The notes under the pieces were generated by a model, which was not told the origin of the DNA, searched no databases, and saw only the letters and a list, made by a program, of their open reading frames with translations. Below, one piece after another: positions 1 through 7,885 of a stretch of 64,000 nucleotides of DNA (the stretch's first letter is position 1; every line of letters starts with the position of its first letter). The position numbers and the translations under genes were made by a program. The stretch covers positions 434,001-498,000 of the forward strand of contig NZ_SIHX01000002.1 in assembly GCF_004320525.1 (NCBI RefSeq), in the 5' to 3' direction. This DNA comes from Arthrobacter sp. S39. GTDB taxonomy: Bacteria; Actinomycetota; Actinomycetes; Actinomycetales; Micrococcaceae.

Positions 1-682
1 TCACGAACTGCGCCGGTTTGGTGCCGATAGCCGCGATTCTTGCCACGACCTCCGGGGTGGCCAGTGCCTGGTGGGTGAGATCCAGCCCCACCATTACCAC
101 GGGCCAGTTCTCGTTGAACACGATGTGTGCGGCTTCGGGGTCGATGATGATGTTGAATTCGGCCACGGCGCTCCAGTTGCCCACGTGGTAACCGCCGCCC
201 ATCAGGACAACTTCCTTGACGCGGTCCACGATGCGTGGTTCCTTGCGCGCCGCCATGGCGATGTTGGTGAGGCCGGCGGTGGGGACCAGGGTCACAGTGC
301 CGGGTTCGTGCGCCATGACGGTGTCGATGATGAGGTCGACGGCGTGGCGCGGGTCCAGTTCGATGGCGGACTCGGGCTGCGCGGGGCCGTCCATGCCGGA
401 CTCGCCGTGGATGTCGGGTGCGGTTTCGATGGTGCGCACCAGCGGCCGGCCGCAGCCGGCGGCGAACGGAACTCCGGTGATGCCGGCGATGGTGCCCACC
501 GACAGGGCATTGCGGGTGACCTTCTCGAGGGTCTGGTTGCCCACCACGGTGGTGACGGCCAGCAGCTCGATGTCAGGGTTGCCGTGCGCGAGCAGCAGCG
601 CCACGGCGTCGTCATGCCCGGGGTCGCAGTCCAGGATGATCTTCTTGCGGTTTACGGGGTTGGGGTCCACGTTTGTCTCCAC
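1..682 (-). CDS. Nucleoside hydrolase (inosine/uridine-preferring family), 3' end cut by window edge
   Basis: This enzyme family hydrolyses ribonucleosides to free base plus ribose in the cytoplasm for purine and pyrimidine salvage. The N-terminus shows the calcium-binding signature DCDPGHDDAVALLLAH at about residues 18-33, followed by TTVVGNQT and by VLMGGGYHVGNWSAVAEFNI, where the Asn-rich segment normally lines the active site. About 227 codons are present of a usual 310-330, so the C-terminus lies outside the window. I chose the GTG at 682; a second in-frame GTG lies at 670. Its upstream region holds two CAAGCGCTT palindromes next to a divergent LacI gene, so control by that repressor is likely. 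The substrate preference (purine, pyrimidine or other) cannot be read from the sequence. Confidence 0.93.
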   Translation of the reverse strand, partial: METNVDPNPVNRKKIILDCDPGHDDAVALLLAHGNPDIELLAVTTVVGNQTLEKVTRNALSVGTIAGITGVPFAAGCGRPLVRTIETAPDIHGESGMDGPAQPESAIELDPRHAVDLIIDTVMAHEPGTVTLVPTAGLTNIAMAARKEPRIVDRVKEVVLMGGGYHVGNWSAVAEFNIIIDPEAAHIVFNENWPVVMVGLDLTHQALATPEVVARIAAIGTKPAQFV

Positions 683-762
683 GTCATTGGGGGCCTGCCG
701 GGCTGGGGTGCCGGCAGGGCGCTAAAGCAATCAAGGGAGATCATGGCATCTCCGCAGGCGTT

Positions 763-800
763 ACGTCAAGCGCTTAACGTAGAAGGCGTCAAGCGCTTGA
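763..800. promoter_or_regulatory. Paired LacI-type operators between nucleoside hydrolase and lacI-family gene
   Basis: Two near-identical palindromes lie 23 bp apart centre to centre. The first is ACGTCAAGCGCTTAACGT (763-780), and the second contains the perfect 12-bp palindrome TCAAGCGCTTGA (789-800). The central CG and flanking AAG/CTT match the general form of LacI-family operators. They sit between the divergent genes starting at 682 (minus) and 857 (plus), so one repressor could control both. A third AAGCGCTT copy lies at 1937-1944. Confidence 0.75.
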
Positions 801-856
801 TGCCTTGCGTTGCCTGATGGCGCCGATTGGCCCTCCGCGCCGACTACCATCGAGGT

Positions 857-1894
857 ATGGAAACCGCGGAGCGCACCCAGCAGCAGCCAGGCCGGGGACC
901 GCGGGTCACGGCGGCCATGGTGGCTGCCCGGGCCGGCGTCTCGACGGCGACTGTTTCCCTGGTGGCCAACGGCAAGACCCGGGGGCGCGTCTCCGAGGAC
1001 AACATCACCCGCGTGCGGGACGCCATCGCCGAACTCGGCTACGTGGTGGACAGTGTGGGAAGCTCGCTGGCCAAGGGCGTGAGCTCCATTGTGATCCTGG
1101 TGGCACCGGACATCTCGAACCCGTTTTTTGCCAAGGTGATCGCCGGGGTCAGGGAATCCCTGGGCGCGGACTACCAGCTCCTGCTGTCCGTGACGGACGC
1201 CGGCGAATTCCCGCAGGCCCACGATGTCCGCAAGCTGCTTGCACTGCGCCCGGCCGGGCTGCTCGTGGACGCACCCAACTCCGACTTCCTTGAGGACCTT
1301 TCGGCTCCTGGGCCGCTGGTGCTGCTCGACGCGCCAGGGCTGGAGTCGTACGCACCCTCGGTGAACCTTGACGTGGCCTCCGGGGCGCGCCAGCTGGCAG
1401 CACACCTGGCTGACGCCGGCCATCGGACCGTGGCCTACGTTGACAGCGTGACCGGCACTGCCACCTTCGACGTGCGGCGCTCCGCGTTCCTGGATGAGGC
1501 CACGGCGCGGGGGATCTCCGTGCCGTCCGGCTGCATCGTCAGCACCACCATCGACGTCGGCGCGGCAGCGGCCGCCTTCACCCAGGCGTGGCCGCAGTGG
1601 CAGCAGGCCGGGGTCACCGCTGTCGTCTGCGGAACGGACACCCACGCCTACGGCGTGCTGCAGGAAGCCCGAGTGGCCGGCGTGCTGATCCCGGAGCAGC
1701 TCGCCGTGGCGGGCTTCGACGACCTCCCCTACTCCGCCACCAGCAATCCTGGCCTCACCAGCGTGCACTTGCCGGCCACCCCGCTGGGCCTGAAGGCGGG
1801 GGAGCAGCTGCGCGCGCTGATGGAGGGCCGGCCGCTCGAACAGGCCCAGCTGACCCTGGCGAGCTCGCTCGTGGTGCGCGGCTCCACCAGATGA
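857..1894 (+). CDS. LacI-family transcriptional repressor
   Basis: The 345-residue protein has an N-terminal LacI helix-turn-helix (VTAAMVAARAGVSTATVSLV, about residues 16-35) followed by a hinge and a periplasmic-binding-protein-like sensor domain with the usual VVCGTDTHAYGVLQE and AVAGFDDLPYSATSNPGLTS blocks. Such proteins bind a small ligand, often a sugar or nucleoside, and leave the operator. I chose the ATG at 857, preceded by GAGG; a TTG at 827 is in frame but would add an atypical stretch. The paired operators just upstream suggest autoregulation and control of the divergent nucleoside hydrolase. The copy at 1937 suggests it also controls the downstream glycerate kinase. The effector is unknown; a nucleoside or ribose derivative is an inference from the neighbour. 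Confidence 0.93.
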   Translation: METAERTQQQPGRGPRVTAAMVAARAGVSTATVSLVANGKTRGRVSEDNITRVRDAIAELGYVVDSVGSSLAKGVSSIVILVAPDISNPFFAKVIAGVRESLGADYQLLLSVTDAGEFPQAHDVRKLLALRPAGLLVDAPNSDFLEDLSAPGPLVLLDAPGLESYAPSVNLDVASGARQLAAHLADAGHRTVAYVDSVTGTATFDVRRSAFLDEATARGISVPSGCIVSTTIDVGAAAAAFTQAWPQWQQAGVTAVVCGTDTHAYGVLQEARVAGVLIPEQLAVAGFDDLPYSATSNPGLTSVHLPATPLGLKAGEQLRALMEGRPLEQAQLTLASSLVVRGSTR

Positions 1895-1936
1895 CCCATT
1901 CCGGAAAGGTTCACGTGTCCGTATTACGGATCGGGC

Positions 1937-1944
1937 AAGCGCTT
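1937..1944. promoter_or_regulatory. Third CAAGCGCTT-type operator, before glycerate kinase
   Basis: GGGCAAGCGCTTTCC contains the same AAGCGCTT core as the two operators at 763-800. It lies 18 bp before the ATG at 1962 and 43 bp after the stop codon of the LacI-family gene, a position where a bound repressor would block transcription of the kinase. Confidence 0.55.
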
Positions 1945-1961
1945 TCCGGCCTGGGGCTGGC

Positions 1962-3098
1962 ATGATGGAGCGCATGCGCATTCTCATTGCTCCGGACAAG
2001 TTCAAGGGCTCGCTGACCGCCGCCGAGGCGGCCGCCGCCATCGCCGAAGGGGCGCTCCGCGTCTACCCCGATGCAGTCGCCACCCAGTTCCCCGTGGCCG
2101 ACGGCGGCGAAGGCACCCTGGAAGCGGCCGTTTCGGCAGGCTATGAGGAACGGCTCAACGCGGTGGTCGGCCCCATCCTGGCTCCCGTCGGAGCTGCCTG
2201 GGCCATCCGCAAAACCGCGTTCGGCGGCGCCACCGCCGTGATCGAGACGGCGCAGGCCTCCGGTCTGGCCGAAATGGATCCCACCCCGGAGAATTCCCTC
2301 CGCGCCCACAGCTACGGCTGCGGGCAGCTCGTGGCCGCGGCCCTGGACGCCGGGGCAACGGAAATTGTGCTGGGCCTTGGCGGCTCGGCCATGACCGACG
2401 GCGGCAGCGGCGCCCTGCGCGCGCTCGGCCTCAAGCCGCTGGACTCCGCCGGCAACGTGGTGCCCCTGGGCGGCGGGTCACTCGCCGACGTCGTGGCCCT
2501 GGATACGACCGAACTGGATCCGCGGCTGTCCGCCGTGCAGTTCCGGATCGCCGTCGACGTCCGGAACCCGCTGTACGGACCCGAGGGAGCCGCCCACGTC
2601 TTCGGGCCGCAGAAGGGTGCGGACGCCGACGCCGTTGAACTGCTCGACGCCGGCCTCCGGAACTGGGCGTCAGTGCTGCGGGAGGCCACGGGCCGGGACG
2701 TCAACATTCCGGGCGCAGGCGCAGCAGGCGGGTTCCCGGCGTCGTTCCTTGCCTTCACTGACTCCCGGCTGGAAGGCGGCTTCGCGCTGGTGGCGGGGCT
2801 CACCGGGCTGGCCGAGCAGCTCGCGGACTCGGACCTGGTGATCACCGGCGAGGGTTCCATGGATTCCCAGTCGCTGACAGGCAAGGCGCCCATCGCGCTC
2901 GCCGACGCCGCCCGCGAACGCGGCATCCCCGTCATTGTGGTGGCCGGCCGGATCCTGGTCACGCCCGAGGACCTCGCCCAGCACGGTGTGGTGGCCGCAG
3001 CCCAGCTGCTTGATGTGGCGCCCAGCCCGGATGAGGCGATCGCGAACGCCGCCAAGTACCTGACTTGGGCCACCACCCAGGTGCTGGAAGGCGCCTAA
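1962..3098 (+). CDS. Glycerate kinase (GarK/GlxK family)
   Basis: The protein belongs to the type I glycerate kinase family, which phosphorylates glycerate with ATP, usually to 2-phosphoglycerate. The start MRILIAPDKFKGSLTA, the block FPVADGGEGTLEA, the glycine-rich GLGGSAMTDGGSGALRALG and the late DLVITGEGSMDSQSL are all family hallmarks. Length (378 residues, or 374 from the ATG at 1974) is normal for the family. The true start could be either ATG: 1974 gives the canonical N-terminus and has GGAG close upstream. A LacI-type operator precedes the gene, and the stop lies 6 bp from the convergent membrane protein gene. The link to nucleoside hydrolase suggests a shared salvage or carbon-use regulon, but that is inference. 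Confidence 0.93.
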   Translation: MMERMRILIAPDKFKGSLTAAEAAAAIAEGALRVYPDAVATQFPVADGGEGTLEAAVSAGYEERLNAVVGPILAPVGAAWAIRKTAFGGATAVIETAQASGLAEMDPTPENSLRAHSYGCGQLVAAALDAGATEIVLGLGGSAMTDGGSGALRALGLKPLDSAGNVVPLGGGSLADVVALDTTELDPRLSAVQFRIAVDVRNPLYGPEGAAHVFGPQKGADADAVELLDAGLRNWASVLREATGRDVNIPGAGAAGGFPASFLAFTDSRLEGGFALVAGLTGLAEQLADSDLVITGEGSMDSQSLTGKAPIALADAARERGIPVIVVAGRILVTPEDLAQHGVVAAAQLLDVAPSPDEAIANAAKYLTWATTQVLEGA

Positions 3099-3104
3099 AG
3101 CGGT

Positions 3105-3767
3105 TTACGCTCCGGTCTCGTAATGCGGTTCAGCCACCGGCTTCGACTCGGGCGAGCCCTTTTCGCGGAGGTAAACGGACGCGCCCACCAGGACGGCGAC
3201 CGCAAGGAATTCGCTTTGCCAGTTCTGGAAGGACTGGAACCAGAACTGGCTGGTGCCCATAAAGTCCAGCAGCGTCACCGTGGGCTGGCCATGGCTCATC
3301 TGCTCGTCGTTGTACGCCGCCGTGCCGCCCAGCGCATGCAGGGTGAATGAGGCGACGAACAGCGCCAGGAGCACCAGGGACAGCGAGTGCTCATAAAGCT
3401 TGAGCACCAGGCCGCCGCGCTTCACCGGCCACGGCGTGGCGGCCTTGATGGGGGCGTCGCGCGGATCCTCGTCCTGTGGCGCCTTCTTGCCCATCGGCTT
3501 GGACTCGGAAGAGCCTTTCTGGAAGAGGAAAACCGTCAGGATGACATACATGGCCATCTGCAGGAATTCCGATTCCCAGTTCTCAAAGGTGGCTTCCACG
3601 AACTCGCCCGTGGACAGGTATTCAAGGACAGAAACCGCCTGCTGCCCATGGGCAGCCTGCTCCTCGCTGTAGGCGGCGGCGCCGGAGAGGACCATCCCGC
3701 CGAAGAACACCACGAATAAACCGGCGTTTGCCAGCAGCAGTCCGTGCTCCCTGGCCCATGTGCGCAT
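3105..3767 (-). CDS. DUF6766-type membrane protein with internal duplication
   Basis: The 220-residue protein holds two copies of the same unit. Each has a hydrophobic helix, then the soluble motif YSEEQAAHGQQAVSVLEYL (or YNDEQMSHGQPTVTLLDFM), then ENWESEFLQMA (or QNWQSEFLAVA), a second helix, and a charged tail KGSSESKP (or KGSPESKP). That makes four predicted membrane segments. I recognise the pattern as the uncharacterised DUF6766 family and know no biochemical role. It starts 53 bp downstream of another small membrane protein on the same strand, and the two may be cotranscribed. The neighbouring stress-type SDR makes a general stress link possible but unproven. Confidence 0.82.
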   Translation of the reverse strand: MRTWAREHGLLLANAGLFVVFFGGMVLSGAAAYSEEQAAHGQQAVSVLEYLSTGEFVEATFENWESEFLQMAMYVILTVFLFQKGSSESKPMGKKAPQDEDPRDAPIKAATPWPVKRGGLVLKLYEHSLSLVLLALFVASFTLHALGGTAAYNDEQMSHGQPTVTLLDFMGTSQFWFQSFQNWQSEFLAVAVLVGASVYLREKGSPESKPVAEPHYETGA

Positions 3768-3820
3768 CTTTGCTCCCGTTGCTGTTTTGGACGGATGGCT
3801 GTTTGTACGGACTCGGCCGG

Positions 3821-4315
3821 CTATTGACCTTTGGCGCGGTGGTTCAGCCGAAGCGGGACGTAGACCAGCAGCACCAAGAGGACGGCCAGCAGGATGCCGC
3901 CTGCGGTCAGGCCCGCGGAGCGGCCCGCGGTGACGTCAAAGACGAGGGACGCCGTTCCAATGCTGAGCATGCCCACACCGGCCAGGGCGATCTTGGTGAT
4001 GGTATCGGCACTGGAAACCAGCGTCTCCTTGAGGCGCTGGCGGAACAGCCGCCGGTGCACGCTGACTGGGAGCAGGATGAAGGCGGTGGTGAGGGTGGCA
4101 ATGACCACGTTGACGAGGTAGAGGGTGACCTGGAAATCGTCGAGGCGCTCGAAACGCTCCTGGAAGGGCAGGGTCAGCAGGAAGCCCGCGAGGATCTGGA
4201 CGCCGGTCTGCAGCACCCGAAGTTCCTGCAGCAATTCCGCCCAGTTCCGGTCCAGCTGTTCCTCGCGGGTCTCGTTGCGGCCGGTGCTCCCGGTGTAGTC
4301 CTCCACATCCGACAT
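3821..4315 (-). CDS. DUF6328 family four-helix membrane protein
   Basis: This 164-residue protein begins with the family-typical soluble stretch RNETREEQLDRNWAELLQEL and continues into LRVLQTGVQILAGFLLTLPF. Roughly four hydrophobic helices follow (about residues 40-58, 68-90, 105-125, 135-155), with VHRRLFRQRLKE as a basic cytoplasmic loop. The family is widespread in actinobacteria and has no known function. The gene lies head to head with an SDR gene, sharing a 215-bp intergenic region, and 53 bp upstream of the DUF6766 gene. The pair may form a small envelope-stress operon; that is only an inference from context. Confidence 0.82.
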   Translation of the reverse strand: MSDVEDYTGSTGRNETREEQLDRNWAELLQELRVLQTGVQILAGFLLTLPFQERFERLDDFQVTLYLVNVVIATLTTAFILLPVSVHRRLFRQRLKETLVSSADTITKIALAGVGMLSIGTASLVFDVTAGRSAGLTAGGILLAVLLVLLVYVPLRLNHRAKGQ

Positions 4316-4403
4316 GCCTTCTCCTCCTCCGCCCGGTAGAGGCCTGCCACGGAAGATCCATCCGCGGCCCCGGGTGCTCCAAAACTAGGCTGAAGTTGCG
4401 CCA

Positions 4404-4440
4404 AGATCAACGTTTGATAAGTTTACTGATTATTCAGCCC
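4404..4440. promoter_or_regulatory. AT-rich divergent promoter region
   Basis: Within the 215-bp gap between the DUF6328 gene (minus) and the SDR gene (plus), 4404-4440 is clearly AT-richer than the surroundings (for example GTTTGATAAGTTTACTGATT). Promoter elements for one or both genes are likely here, but no confident -35/-10 pair can be assigned. Confidence 0.3.
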
Positions 4441-4530
4441 GAACGGTGGACTTTGCTTCACCGGCCGGGATATTTTCGAAGGGCCGGAGCAGACCGGACT
4501 CTCGAAACCGACGACGTGAGTAGGTGGACT

Positions 4531-5430
4531 ATGAGTGACACGCAGAAACAGGCCGGCCCGCCCACCGACCCCAGGGGCGGCTACCACTCCGGGCCCTTTC
4601 CGGAGCAGGAACAGAAGCAGCCGGGCCTGACGGCGCCCATGGATCCCCAACCGGACCACGGCGAGCAGAGCTATGAGGGGCACGGAGCCCTGCAGGGTAA
4701 GGCTGCGCTCATCACCGGCGGGGACTCCGGAATCGGCAAGGCAGTGGCCATTGCCTTCGCCCGCGAGGGGGCCGACGTCGCGATCTCCTACCTGCCGGAA
4801 GAGGAAGACGACGCCCAGGACACGGCCAGCTGGATCCGGAAAGCGGGCCAGCGTGCCCTGCTGCTGACCGGCGACGGACGGGAGGAGGCGTTCAGCACCC
4901 GGATCGTGGAAGACACCGTGGCTGAGTACGGCGGCCTGGACGTCCTGGTACTCAACGCGGCCTACCAAAAGAACCGGGAGAGCTTCGAGTCGCTCCCCAC
5001 CGAGGAATTCGACCGGGTCTTCCGGACCAACCTCTACTCGCTGCTCTGGACGGCGCGCGCCGCGGTTCCGCACTTGAAAGCCGGCGCTTCGATCATCACC
5101 ACAGCCTCCATCCAGGCGTTCAATCCCTCGCCGGGGCTGATCGACTACGCCATGACCAAGGCAGCGCAAGTGGCTTTCACCAAGGCCCTTGCCCAGGAAC
5201 TGGGACCGAAGGGGATCCGCGTCAACGCCGTGGCACCGGGACCCATCTGGACGCCGCTGATCCCGGCGACCGAATGGCCGGACAAACTGCCCAAATTCGG
5301 GCAGGACACGCCGTTGCAGCGGGCGGGCCAGCCCGCCGAACTTGCAGCTGCCTATGTGCTGCTGGCCTCTGACCAGGGGTCCTACATTTCGGGCGCCGTG
5401 CTGCCAGTGACCGGCGGCAAGGGCCTGTAG
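4531..5430 (+). CDS. SDR-family oxidoreductase, general-stress type
   Basis: This 299-residue short-chain dehydrogenase has a roughly 45-residue N-terminal extension rich in Pro, Gly and Gln (PFPEQEQKQPG). The extension is typical of stress-induced bacterial SDRs of the YdaD/YhdF type. The Rossmann motif TGGDSGIG, the LNAA block, a Ser in TTASIQAF and the catalytic YAMTK are all present, and APGPIWTPL follows as expected. It probably uses NAD(P)(H) on an unknown alcohol, aldehyde or sugar. The ATG at 4531 has TAGGTGG upstream; an earlier in-frame start at 4396 would add an unlikely sequence. It is followed 48 bp later by a very acidic protein gene that is likely cotranscribed. Confidence 0.9.
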   Translation: MSDTQKQAGPPTDPRGGYHSGPFPEQEQKQPGLTAPMDPQPDHGEQSYEGHGALQGKAALITGGDSGIGKAVAIAFAREGADVAISYLPEEEDDAQDTASWIRKAGQRALLLTGDGREEAFSTRIVEDTVAEYGGLDVLVLNAAYQKNRESFESLPTEEFDRVFRTNLYSLLWTARAAVPHLKAGASIITTASIQAFNPSPGLIDYAMTKAAQVAFTKALAQELGPKGIRVNAVAPGPIWTPLIPATEWPDKLPKFGQDTPLQRAGQPAELAAAYVLLASDQGSYISGAVLPVTGGKGL

Positions 5431-5478
5431 CAAGAAGTTTGCACGTCAGATTCATCCACATCCACAACAGGAGGAACC

Positions 5479-5985
5479 ATGAGTCAGGACAACCAGCACG
5501 CCGAAGAAGTTGGAGGCTACGGCACGCCGACGGCGGAGCAGGAGATGGGCGGTGCGGACAACAAGCAGTTCGCCCAGCCCCGCGAGGAGGAGGACTTTGA
5601 CGCTGCCGGCCTGAACCAGGACAGCTCCACCGGCGAAACCTTCCCTACCGGTTCGCCCAACCTCGGCCACCTTGCCGAAGAGGACCAGGACAGTGCCGGA
5701 GAGCCCGGTGCCGGCCGCTTCGGTGGCACCGACGACCAGCTCCACGCGGAAGCCGACACCAACGATCCCGGGTTCGAGCCAGGAGAACTGCCGGTCCCCC
5801 GCGATGCGGACCTCCCCTCCGCGGAGGCCGAGATCAACGAATCCAACGCTGATGAGCAGGGCGCGGAGCCATTCTCGTCAGAGTCCGGGCAGGAGGCGGC
5901 GGGTCTGCCGGACGGCAGTGGAAATGACCTGCCAGCTGAGAAGGCCGCCAAGGACGACGACGGGGAAAGCTTCGACGCCGGATAA
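5479..5985 (+). CDS. Highly acidic, probably disordered hypothetical protein
   Basis: The 168-residue product is dominated by Glu, Asp, Gly, Ser and Pro, has few hydrophobic residues and shows no domain I recognise. It looks intrinsically disordered and strongly negative. Translation is well supported: AGGAGG lies seven bases before the ATG. The gene ends at a strong hairpin terminator at 6012-6050, so it closes the operon that begins with the SDR at 4531. Hydrophilic acidic proteins beside stress SDRs may act as protectants against desiccation or osmotic stress, but nothing in the sequence proves that role. Confidence 0.75.
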   Translation: MSQDNQHAEEVGGYGTPTAEQEMGGADNKQFAQPREEEDFDAAGLNQDSSTGETFPTGSPNLGHLAEEDQDSAGEPGAGRFGGTDDQLHAEADTNDPGFEPGELPVPRDADLPSAEAEINESNADEQGAEPFSSESGQEAAGLPDGSGNDLPAEKAAKDDDGESFDAG

Positions 5986-6011
5986 ACGCCAGGTGTCAGG
6001 CACCGATAACG

Positions 6012-6050
6012 AAGGTGCCGTCCGGCTTTGCGTCGGACGGCACCTTTTTT
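6012..6050 (+). terminator. Rho-independent terminator after the acidic protein gene
   Basis: A perfect 13-bp stem pairs AAGGTGCCGTCCG (6012-6024) with CGGACGGCACCTT (6034-6046) around a 9-nt loop, and the right arm runs directly into a run of T residues. This is a textbook intrinsic terminator for the plus-strand transcript. Confidence 0.93.
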
Positions 6051-6162
6051 CTCCCTGGGTCCAGTACTTTCGGGCGGGACACCGCCCCCGCAGCCCGAAC
6101 CGGACGTATCCTAATTACAGGCTTTGAAGTGGGCCGGCTCGTATCGTAGCGAGGCGTGCGCC

Positions 6163-6984
6163 ATGGCCGCGTTGACCCCAGGGGACCCGGGCTGGGAATC
6201 ACTTCCAGCCCCCCAGGACGTCGTGTTCGACAGCCAGGAAGTGGAGAGCTTCCTTGGCGAAGTCACCCATGAGTTCATGCGGAGCATCGACGGCCACCAA
6301 CGCGGCATCGGCTGGGCTGCTACGTTCCATAGCCGCGGGGACGTCCACCTGGACGCGCATCCCATCGCCCACACCATCGCCGCAGGCAGCGAGGTCGCCC
6401 GGGCCGCGGACCGGGAACAATGTTCGTTCGAAGACGGACCCGTGCTGGAGGCCATGCGGTCAGGCGACTTTGTCCATCTCGCCGATACGGCCCGCGACCG
6501 CAGATGGCCAGGCTACGCCAGCGCCGCCGCCGGCCACGGGGTCCGGTCGCTGCTGTCGATGCCGATTGCCGCCACGGCCGCATCAAGTGCGGCGATCAAC
6601 CTCTACGCCTCCACTCCTCACGCCTTCACCAGCGAGGACATCCTCAGGACTCGCGCGTACGCGCTGGAGGTGGGAAGGGCGCTGCGCGTGGTGCTGCGGG
6701 TGGCGGAGCGGGCAGAAGCCAGCGCCGAACTCGCGGTAGCCCAAAGCTCCATGGTGCTGATGGACCTTGCCGTCGGCGCACTCATGGCGGACTACGGACT
6801 CAGCCGTGAGGTGGCACTCCAGTACCTCCGGACCGTCGCGAAGCACAACAACCAGGGGCTTCGCGACGCTGCCTTGAACATAGTGGCGGCCGCACGCCGG
6901 GATCCGGTAACCCCGGTCCGGGATGATGCGGGCTTCCCGGGACTCATTGCAGTCCAATCACAGGCCCTCAAAAGGGGACCCTAG
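6163..6984 (+). CDS. GAF and ANTAR domain antiterminator-type regulator
   Basis: The N-terminal two thirds (about residues 20-190) form a GAF sensor domain (GWAATFHSRGDVHLDAH, then DGPVLEAMRSGDFVHLADT and RSLLSMPIA). The C-terminal part (about 205-260) is an ANTAR RNA-binding three-helix domain (AQSSMVLMDLAVGALMADYG, then SREVALQYLRTVAKHNN). ANTAR proteins bind paired hairpins in nascent RNA and prevent termination; the GAF domain is the likely sensor. I prefer the ATG at 6163, with GAGG eight bases upstream, over a TTG at 6124, giving 273 residues. An SGNH hydrolase gene starts 17 bp downstream and is likely cotranscribed. The RNA target and the signal are unknown. Confidence 0.9.
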   Translation: MAALTPGDPGWESLPAPQDVVFDSQEVESFLGEVTHEFMRSIDGHQRGIGWAATFHSRGDVHLDAHPIAHTIAAGSEVARAADREQCSFEDGPVLEAMRSGDFVHLADTARDRRWPGYASAAAGHGVRSLLSMPIAATAASSAAINLYASTPHAFTSEDILRTRAYALEVGRALRVVLRVAERAEASAELAVAQSSMVLMDLAVGALMADYGLSREVALQYLRTVAKHNNQGLRDAALNIVAAARRDPVTPVRDDAGFPGLIAVQSQALKRGP

Positions 6985-7001
6985 AAGACAGGGAGTACGG
7001 C

Positions 7002-7871
7002 ATGAACGTCTGGAAGCAGGACCGGCCAACCCGGGATGCCTCTGCAGTTCCCGCACCGCATCCGTGGCACCGGCTGGTGGCACTCGGAGACTCGTTCACT
7101 GAAGGAATCGGGGACCCTGAACCGCTCAGCGAAGCAGGGCTGCGCGGCTGGGCCGACCGCGTCGCTGAAGAACTCAGCGCCAACCAGCCGGATTTCGCGT
7201 ACGCCAACCTGGCCGTGAGGGGCCTGATGCTGCAGCAGATCATGGACCAGCAACTGGCACCTGCCATGGCCCTGAAGCCGGATCTGGTGACGCTGTCCGC
7301 CGGCGGCAACGACATTGTCTTCCGGCGCAGTGATCCTGACCGGCTGGCGGAAAAAATCGACGACGGCGTCGGTCAGCTGACAAGGTCCGGCGCCACCGTG
7401 GTGCTCTTTGCCGGCCCGGACTGGGGAGCCACACCGGTCTTCAGCCAGATCCGCGGGAAGGTGGCGATCTTCAATGAGAACCTCCACGCCGTGGCTGCCC
7501 GCCACGACGCCGTGATGGTGGACCTGTGGTTCCTGCGGGAGCTGACCAACCCGGGCATGTGGGATCCGGACCGGCTGCACTTCTCGCCCCTGGGCCACCA
7601 CACCATCGCGACCGCCGTGCTGAATTCCCTCGGCGTCCCGCATACCCTGGTGCCCCTGCAGCCCAAGCAGCTGCCGCCGCGAAACTGGCGGCAGGCCCGG
7701 GCGGAGGACCTCATCTGGGCACGGGAATACCTGGTCCCGTGGGCGCTCCGACAGCTGAGGCAGCACACTGCGGAAGACGAACTGCTGCACGCCAAACGGC
7801 CCGAGCCGGGACCGGTTTTTGGCATCGGCAGCCCGCCCGGACCGTTTATCGGCGGGAGCAGCGCCGCCTGA
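7002..7871 (+). CDS. SGNH/GDSL-family hydrolase
   Basis: The 289-residue protein has the SGNH blocks in order: ALGDSFTEG (catalytic Ser, about residue 32), the conserved Gly in the block LAVRG, SAGGNDIVF (Asn), and DPDRLHFSPLGH with the catalytic Asp-His pair. No signal peptide is visible, so it is probably cytoplasmic. The family hydrolyses esters of lipids, sugars or acyl groups, and the substrate cannot be predicted. A C-terminal tail of about 60 residues beyond the catalytic fold, rich in Arg, Pro and Gly, is of unknown use. It lies 17 bp after the GAF-ANTAR gene and converges on the permease gene, whose stop lies 14 bp away. Confidence 0.9.
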   Translation: MNVWKQDRPTRDASAVPAPHPWHRLVALGDSFTEGIGDPEPLSEAGLRGWADRVAEELSANQPDFAYANLAVRGLMLQQIMDQQLAPAMALKPDLVTLSAGGNDIVFRRSDPDRLAEKIDDGVGQLTRSGATVVLFAGPDWGATPVFSQIRGKVAIFNENLHAVAARHDAVMVDLWFLRELTNPGMWDPDRLHFSPLGHHTIATAVLNSLGVPHTLVPLQPKQLPPRNWRQARAEDLIWAREYLVPWALRQLRQHTAEDELLHAKRPEPGPVFGIGSPPGPFIGGSSAA

Positions 7872-7885
7872 CCCGGGCCGCCCGG

